Of a stretch of 10,740 bases of DNA, positions 6,566-10,740 are shown in pieces (the stretch's first letter is position 1; each line of letters opens with the position of its first letter). A program made the translations under genes and the position numbers. Under the pieces are notes generated by a model. The model was not told the DNA's origin and did no database searches. It saw only the letters and a list, made by a program, of their open reading frames with translations. Where the stretch lies: NCBI GenBank assembly GCA_945949625.1, contig CAMFFI010000024.1, forward strand, positions 1-10,740, given 5' to 3'. This DNA is from an uncultured bacterium. Lineage in GTDB: Bacteria; Bacillota; Clostridia; Oscillospirales; Acutalibacteraceae.

Positions 6566-8350
6566 ATGGCAGAATTTATGACAGGACTAAAAAGAACAAA
6601 TTACTGCGGTGATTTAAGAATAGAGGACTGCGGCAGGGAAGTTACCGTATGCGGCTGGGTACAGCGTCAGCGTGATTTAGGTCAGCTTATTTTTATTGAT
6701 TTGCGTGACCGCACAGGCATTGTTCAGCTTGCCTTTACCGACGGTACGGACAAGGAAATTTTCGGCAAGGCTTTTTCCTGCCGAAGCGAGTATGTGCTTG
6801 CGGCAAAAGGCGTTGTAAGAGAAAGAAGCTCTAAAAACAGCGAAATTGCCACAGGCGATATTGAAATTGAGGTTACCGATTTAAGAGTGCTTTCAAAGGC
6901 GCAGACTCCGCCCTTTGAAATTGTTGACGAAACAAGCACAAACGAAGAGCTAAGACTTAAATACCGTTATCTTGATTTAAGAAGAAAGCCTTTGCAGGAC
7001 AATATTATACTTAGAAGCAAAATTGCAAAGGTTGCAAGAGATTATTTTTACGAAAACGGCTTTGTGGAAATTGAAACTCCTATGATGATAAAATCCACTC
7101 CCGAAGGAGCAAGAGATTATCTTGTGCCGTCACGTGTTCATCAGGGGAAATTTTACGCACTTCCACAGTCGCCGCAGATTTACAAACAGCTTTTGATGCT
7201 ATCGGGCTTTGACAGATACATTCAGCTTGCAAGATGCTTCAGAGATGAAGACCTGCGCGCTGACCGTCAGCCTGAATTTACACAGATAGATATGGAGCTT
7301 TCCTTTGTTGACGTTGAGGACATTCTTGAAATTAACGAGGGACTTTTCAAAAGACTTTTCAAAGAGGTTTTAAACAAGGAGCTTGAAACTCCCTTTGAGA
7401 GAATGAGCTACAAAGAGGCTATGGAAAACTACGGCTCCGACAAGCCTGATATACGCTTTGATATGAAAATTCAAAACATTTCACAGCTTGTAAAGGACAG
7501 CGGTTTCGGAGTTTTTGCAAACGCTGTTAAGGAGGGCGGCTCTGTCAGAGCAATTGTTGCCAAAAATGCCGCCTCGGTTTATACAAGAAAGGAAATCGAC
7601 AAGCTTACTGAATATGCAAAAGGCATAGGCGCAAAGGGACTTGCATATGTTAGATGGGTAGAGGATGAGCCTTCCTGCTCCTTTAAGAAATTTATGGCTG
7701 AGGGCGAGCTTGAAGAAATCTTAAACAATCTCGGCGCAGAAAAAGGCGACGTTGTATTTATTGTTGCAGACAAAACTTCCGTTGTTCTTTCAACCTTAGG
7801 CGCATTAAGACTTACGGTTGCCAAAAAGCTCGACATAATTCCAAACACCTTTAAATTCCTGTGGATTGTAGATTTTCCGTTCTTTGAATATGATGAAGAA
7901 AGCAAGGAATGGGTTGCAATGCATCACCCCTTTACAATGCCCAAGGAGGAGTGTCTGCAATATCTTGACACAGACCCGGGCAAGGTTGTTGCAAAAGCCT
8001 TTGACCTTACCTTAAACGGTACGGAGCTTTCCAGCGGTTCCATAAGAATTACCGACTACGAGCTTCAGCAAAAAATGTTCAGAGCCTTGAAAATGACCGA
8101 TGAGGAAATTGAGGCAAAATTCGGCTTCCTTGTTGAAGCATATAAATACGGCGCTCCGCCTCACGGCGGAATGGGCATCGGTCTTGACCGTGTTGCCATG
8201 CTTTTAAGCGGTGCAGACAGCTTAAGAGATGTTACTGCTTTTCCAAAGGTTCAGAACGCAAGCGAGCTTATGTCATCATGTCCGTCAGCTGTTGACAGAG
8301 AAAGTCTTGATGTTTTAGGTATTCAGATTAAAGAAAATAACAAAGAATAA
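6566..8350 (+). CDS. aspS: Aspartate-tRNA ligase (AspRS), bacterial type
   Basis: A 594-residue class II synthetase of the long bacterial form that charges tRNA-Asp. The OB-fold anticodon-binding domain spans about residues 15-108 (GWVQRQRDLG, IDLRDRTGIVQ). The catalytic core starts near 130 (RYLDLRR). The QSPQ motif is at 201-204, motif 2 is FRDEDLRADRQPEFTQID (225-242), the bacterial GAD insertion covers roughly 295-420, and motif 3 is GIGLDRVAML (537-546). Leu38 in RDLG is the residue usually seen in discriminating AspRS (non-discriminating enzymes often have His), so this enzyme probably charges only tRNA-Asp; that is inference from one position. AAGGAG (6551-6556) overlaps the end of hisS and lies 9 bases before the ATG, so the two genes are cotranscribed. 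An in-frame ATG at 6578 is a less likely start. Confidence 0.97.
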   Translation: MAEFMTGLKRTNYCGDLRIEDCGREVTVCGWVQRQRDLGQLIFIDLRDRTGIVQLAFTDGTDKEIFGKAFSCRSEYVLAAKGVVRERSSKNSEIATGDIEIEVTDLRVLSKAQTPPFEIVDETSTNEELRLKYRYLDLRRKPLQDNIILRSKIAKVARDYFYENGFVEIETPMMIKSTPEGARDYLVPSRVHQGKFYALPQSPQIYKQLLMLSGFDRYIQLARCFRDEDLRADRQPEFTQIDMELSFVDVEDILEINEGLFKRLFKEVLNKELETPFERMSYKEAMENYGSDKPDIRFDMKIQNISQLVKDSGFGVFANAVKEGGSVRAIVAKNAASVYTRKEIDKLTEYAKGIGAKGLAYVRWVEDEPSCSFKKFMAEGELEEILNNLGAEKGDVVFIVADKTSVVLSTLGALRLTVAKKLDIIPNTFKFLWIVDFPFFEYDEESKEWVAMHHPFTMPKEECLQYLDTDPGKVVAKAFDLTLNGTELSSGSIRITDYELQQKMFRALKMTDEEIEAKFGFLVEAYKYGAPPHGGMGIGLDRVAMLLSGADSLRDVTAFPKVQNASELMSSCPSAVDRESLDVLGIQIKENNKE

Positions 8351-8363
8351 AATAGTATTGCAT

Positions 8364-9149
8364 ATGGATATAGGTTTAATTATAATTCTTTCGGTAATAG
8401 TTTTACTTTTGGCTTTGGTGCTTTTTCTTGTATTAATAATAAGAAAAAAGCTGAGGGATTTTTCAAGAGAGGCCTTCGGAACGTCTTCCTTACAGGAGGG
8501 ACTTCAAAATCAAAGGGAAATTCTTGCCGAAATGCCGCGCTCCGTTTCTTCTATGACGAAGATTTACCTTCCGCAAATACAAAGGGATTTTCCCGAATTT
8601 AATTTGCAGGAATATACGCAGAAAGCGGAAAATCTGCTTGAGCATTATCTTATGGCTGTTGCAGATAAAAAGCCGCTTGCGGACAGGGACTGCTCTGATG
8701 ACTTAAAAAATCAGGTAAAAAACATAATCAATGATTTGAAAAGCCGCAGGGTAAGTCAGCATTTTTCTCAAATTGTAATTCACAACACGCAGATTTCCAA
8801 GTATAATAAAAATGCGGCTACGGTGGAAATTGTCTTTCAGTCTGCGGTGGAATACATAGGCTATTCGGAAGACGAAAACGGAAAATTGATTTCCGGCGAT
8901 AAAAGCTTAAAAACGCAAACGGTTTATGAAATTTGTCTGGTGTATGTTCAGGATATTGACAAACTTGAGGACTACTCGGGCAACGGCGTAGCAGGAATGG
9001 GGATTAACTGCCCGAACTGCGGCGCGCCGATTAAAAATCTCGGCTCAAAGTTCTGCGAATACTGCGGAACAGGCATAAAGGAAATTAACATTTATTCCTG
9101 GAATTTTAACAGAATAAATGAAAAAACAACTTCTAAAAAATATTATTAA
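8364..9149 (+). CDS. Membrane-anchored Tim44-like protein with C-terminal zinc ribbon
   Basis: About 261 residues. A single strongly hydrophobic helix (about 3-26) is followed by RKKLR, which predicts that the rest faces the cytoplasm. A segment from about 60 to 205 resembles the Tim44-like fold seen in bacterial zinc-ribbon transport-like proteins, with alternating strands such as QIVIHNTQISKYN and AATVEIVFQSAVEYIGY. The C-terminus has a zinc ribbon, CPNC (216-219) and CEYC (231-234), followed by a basic tail ending KKYY. The start is uncertain: the ATG at 8364 lacks a good ribosome site, and an in-frame TTG at 8358 would add two residues. The gene is 13 bases after aspS and 12 before the SPFH gene, so it is probably cotranscribed with both. 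Function unproven; scaffold or recruiter of the next protein is the most natural guess. Confidence 0.75.
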   Translation: MDIGLIIILSVIVLLLALVLFLVLIIRKKLRDFSREAFGTSSLQEGLQNQREILAEMPRSVSSMTKIYLPQIQRDFPEFNLQEYTQKAENLLEHYLMAVADKKPLADRDCSDDLKNQVKNIINDLKSRRVSQHFSQIVIHNTQISKYNKNAATVEIVFQSAVEYIGYSEDENGKLISGDKSLKTQTVYEICLVYVQDIDKLEDYSGNGVAGMGINCPNCGAPIKNLGSKFCEYCGTGIKEINIYSWNFNRINEKTTSKKYY

Positions 9150-9161
9150 GGAGAGATTACC

Positions 9162-10412
9162 ATGGGTATTATTAAAGCTGCGATAAACGCTGTGGGCGGA
9201 GGACTTGCCGATTCCTGGCTTGAAGTCATTGAACCCTCCCCAATGGGTGATAACACCCTTATTTGTCCCGGTCAGAAGGTAACACAAAACGGTAAAAGCC
9301 AGAACAAAAAAGGCTCTGAAAACATTGTTTCAAACGGTTCCATTATTCACGTTTACGACAATCAGTTTATGATGCTTATTGACGGCGGTAAGGTTGTTGA
9401 CTATACTGCAGAGCCCGGCTATTACAAGGTTGACAACAACTCTATGCCTTCACTTTTTAACGGTCAGTTCGGCGATTCATTAAAGGAAACCTTTAACCGT
9501 ATTAAATACGGCGGAATCCCTTCTCAGTCACAAAAGGTATTTTTCATTAACCTTCAGGAAATTAAGGGAATCCCCTTCGGCACTCCAAATCCTGTAAACT
9601 ACTTTGACTCCTTCTATAATTCAGAGCTTGAGCTTCGCGCTCACGGTACATTTTCAATTAAGATTGTTGAGCCTTTGAAGTTCTATCAGGAGGTTATCCC
9701 AAAAGCTGCAATTACAGAAAACAGAGCCGTTGAATACAGCGAGGTTAAGGCTCAATATACAGGCGAATTTGTTTCTGCCTTCGGCGCTGCAATCAACCAG
9801 TATTCAGCTGACGGCGAGCGTATCAGCTTTATTAAGTCAAAACAGCGTTTGCTGGGCCAGTATATGGCTCAAACTCTTGACGAGGAATGGACTCAGAACC
9901 GCGGTATGGAAGTATTTATCGTTGCTCCTGAGGTTTCCTATACAGACGAAAGCAAAGAGCTTATCAATATGCGTAATAAGGGCGCTATGATGTCTGACCA
10001 GGCTGTTCAGCAGGGATATGTTGCCGCAAATATTGCTGAAGGTCTTAAGGACGCAGGCTCAAACGCAAACGGCGCTATGGCAGGCTTTATGGGTATGGGC
10101 GTCGGTATGAACGCAGGCGGAAGTATCTTAGGCGGATACCAGCAGAACCCACATTATAACAATCAACAGCCTCCGCAGCCACAGCAACCGCAACAGCCTC
10201 AACAGCCTCAACAGCCTCAACAGCCACAGCAGACAGCTGCTCCCGCAGACGGCTGGACCTGCACCTGCGGTGCAGTAAACACAGGTAAGTTCTGCTCTGA
10301 ATGCGGTTCAAAAAAGCCTGAAGCTCCAAAGAAAAAATTCTGCACAAACTGCGGAAACGAAGTAAGGGAAGGAGCTAAATTCTGCCCTGAATGCGGAACA
10401 AAGCTTTCATAA
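9162..10412 (+). CDS. SPFH/Band 7 (YdjI-type) protein with two C-terminal zinc ribbons
   Basis: A 416-residue protein. Residues 1 to about 300 match the SPFH/virion-core-like family typified by B. subtilis YdjI: an opening MGIIKAAINAVGGGLADSW, ICPGQKV, and the block KVFFINLQEIKGIPFGTPNP. There is no signal peptide or clear transmembrane helix, so membrane contact probably comes through a partner, plausibly the preceding protein. Residues 300-334 are Gly/Ala/Met-rich, 335-357 form a Gln/Pro repeat linker, and the tail has two zinc ribbons: Cys367, 369, 378, 381 and Cys394, 397, 408, 411. AAGGAG (9148-9153) overlaps the previous stop and lies 8 bases before the ATG. In B. subtilis YdjI belongs to the pspA-ydjGHI membrane-stress operon; no PspA gene is seen here. 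Envelope stress or membrane organisation is inferred, not shown. Confidence 0.85.
   Translation: MGIIKAAINAVGGGLADSWLEVIEPSPMGDNTLICPGQKVTQNGKSQNKKGSENIVSNGSIIHVYDNQFMMLIDGGKVVDYTAEPGYYKVDNNSMPSLFNGQFGDSLKETFNRIKYGGIPSQSQKVFFINLQEIKGIPFGTPNPVNYFDSFYNSELELRAHGTFSIKIVEPLKFYQEVIPKAAITENRAVEYSEVKAQYTGEFVSAFGAAINQYSADGERISFIKSKQRLLGQYMAQTLDEEWTQNRGMEVFIVAPEVSYTDESKELINMRNKGAMMSDQAVQQGYVAANIAEGLKDAGSNANGAMAGFMGMGVGMNAGGSILGGYQQNPHYNNQQPPQPQQPQQPQQPQQPQQPQQTAAPADGWTCTCGAVNTGKFCSECGSKKPEAPKKKFCTNCGNEVREGAKFCPECGTKLS
10164..10232 (+). repeat. Gln/Pro-coding 9-base repeat in the SPFH gene
   Basis: The linker between the SPFH domain and the zinc ribbons is built of Pro-Gln-Gln units. Three consecutive copies of CAACAGCCT (10191-10217) are identical at the DNA level, followed by a fourth with one changed final base (10218-10226). 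Units to the left use CAG, CCA and CCG, so they are older or have drifted. Each unit is three codons, so gain or loss would change linker length without a frameshift. Confidence 0.85.
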
Positions 10413-10463
10413 TTAAAACTGATTAGATTTTATAAATTCCAATAAAACAAAGCTATAAAAAGG

Positions 10464-10740
10464 TCGAGTGCCTCGACACGCAATCCGGGCAGAAAGCTTG
10501 CACTTGCCAAATGTTTTTTTGCCCGACTTTTACGGTGGAGCTTTCGGTAAAGTTAAAATCATTCGAGTGCCTCGACACGCAATTCGGGCAGAAAGCTTGC
10601 ACTTACCAAATGTTTTTTTGCCCGACTTTTACGGTGGAGCTTTCGGTAAAGTTAAAATCATTCGAGTGCCTCGATACGCAATTCGGGCAGACAGTTTGTA
10701 CTGACTGCAACCTTTTACGCCCGAGCGCAACCGAGCAATT
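10464..10740. repeat. 99-base tandem repeat, third copy diverged and cut by the window end
   Basis: Copy 1 (10464-10562) and copy 2 (10563-10661) differ at only two positions: C/T at 10485/10584 and G/A at 10506/10605. Copy 3 starts at 10662, matches for about 30 bases with one change, then diverges. Each unit opens with a 5-base-pair dyad, TCGAG-TGC-CTCGA. It then has an inverted repeat TCGGGC...GCCCGA (CCGGGC in copy 1) and a small CTTT-CGGT-AAAG hairpin. The region 10413-10463 before it is A+T-rich and I see nothing in it, including no clear terminator for the SPFH gene. A GTG-initiated frame across the copies on the + strand exists only because 99 is a multiple of three; it has no ribosome site. 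I regard the array as non-coding, possibly a dispersed genomic repeat. Confidence 0.8.

Noticed and set aside
9730..9990. An overlapping + strand frame within the SPFH gene
   Set aside because: It overlaps conserved SPFH sequence, has no ribosome site and shows no family resemblance.
10468..10704. A 78-codon + strand frame starting with GTG and containing a 33-residue repeat
   Set aside because: It has no ribosome site. It exists because the 99-base repeat is divisible by three and happens to lack stops in this frame, and the translated repeat resembles no protein family I know.
10464..10740. CRISPR array or integron attC sites
   Set aside because: The repeats are directly adjacent 99-base units without spacers. 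The GTTRRRY/RYYYAAC core pair required for attC is not present.

Overview
The window reads as a contiguous piece of a moderately A+T-rich Gram-positive chromosome, most likely a gut-type member of the Clostridia (Oscillospiraceae/Ruminococcaceae are my best guess). The evidence is the strong AGGAGG-type ribosome binding sites, frequent AGA arginine codons, TGATATAAT extended -10 boxes, the hisS-aspS pair and the minD-mgsA adjacency. That adjacency looks like a remnant of the clostridial minCDE-rodA-mgsA order. All eight confident genes are on the + strand. I see no tRNA, rRNA, CRISPR array, insertion sequence or phage gene.

Layout. Bases 1-262 hold the terminator of an unseen upstream gene, a cluster of three inverted repeats, a promoter and a structured leader. 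Bases 263-3732 encode a translationally coupled heterodimeric ABC exporter: the first half has a degenerate ATPase site and the second has the catalytic glutamate. Bases 3733-3979 are an A+T-rich gap containing a second promoter. Next come a MinD-like ATPase (3980-4726) and a methylglyoxal synthase homologue (4768-5163). hisS (5236-6561) and aspS (6566-8350) follow, then at 12-13 base spacing a membrane-anchored Tim44-like/zinc-ribbon protein (8364-9149) and an SPFH-domain protein with two C-terminal zinc ribbons (9162-10412). The last 328 bases have no convincing gene and carry a 99-base tandem repeat that runs off the window.

How the genes work together. The two ABC half-transporters should form one exporter with one working and one degenerate ATP site. 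hisS and aspS supply charged tRNAs. The Tim44-like and SPFH proteins look like a membrane-associated pair, related by family to the B. subtilis YdjI type of envelope protein, and may be cotranscribed with the synthetases.

The most unusual observation is the MgsA homologue. Its fold and phosphate-binding motifs are intact, but the positions of E. coli Asp71, His98 and Asp101 are Gly, Asn and Asn. It sits beside a MinD that ends before the usual membrane-targeting helix and has no MinC or MinE next to it. Together these suggest that an old cell-division/metabolism gene pair has been repurposed. The terminal 99-base repeat, whose third copy keeps a hairpin with a changed interior, is the other feature that known families do not explain.
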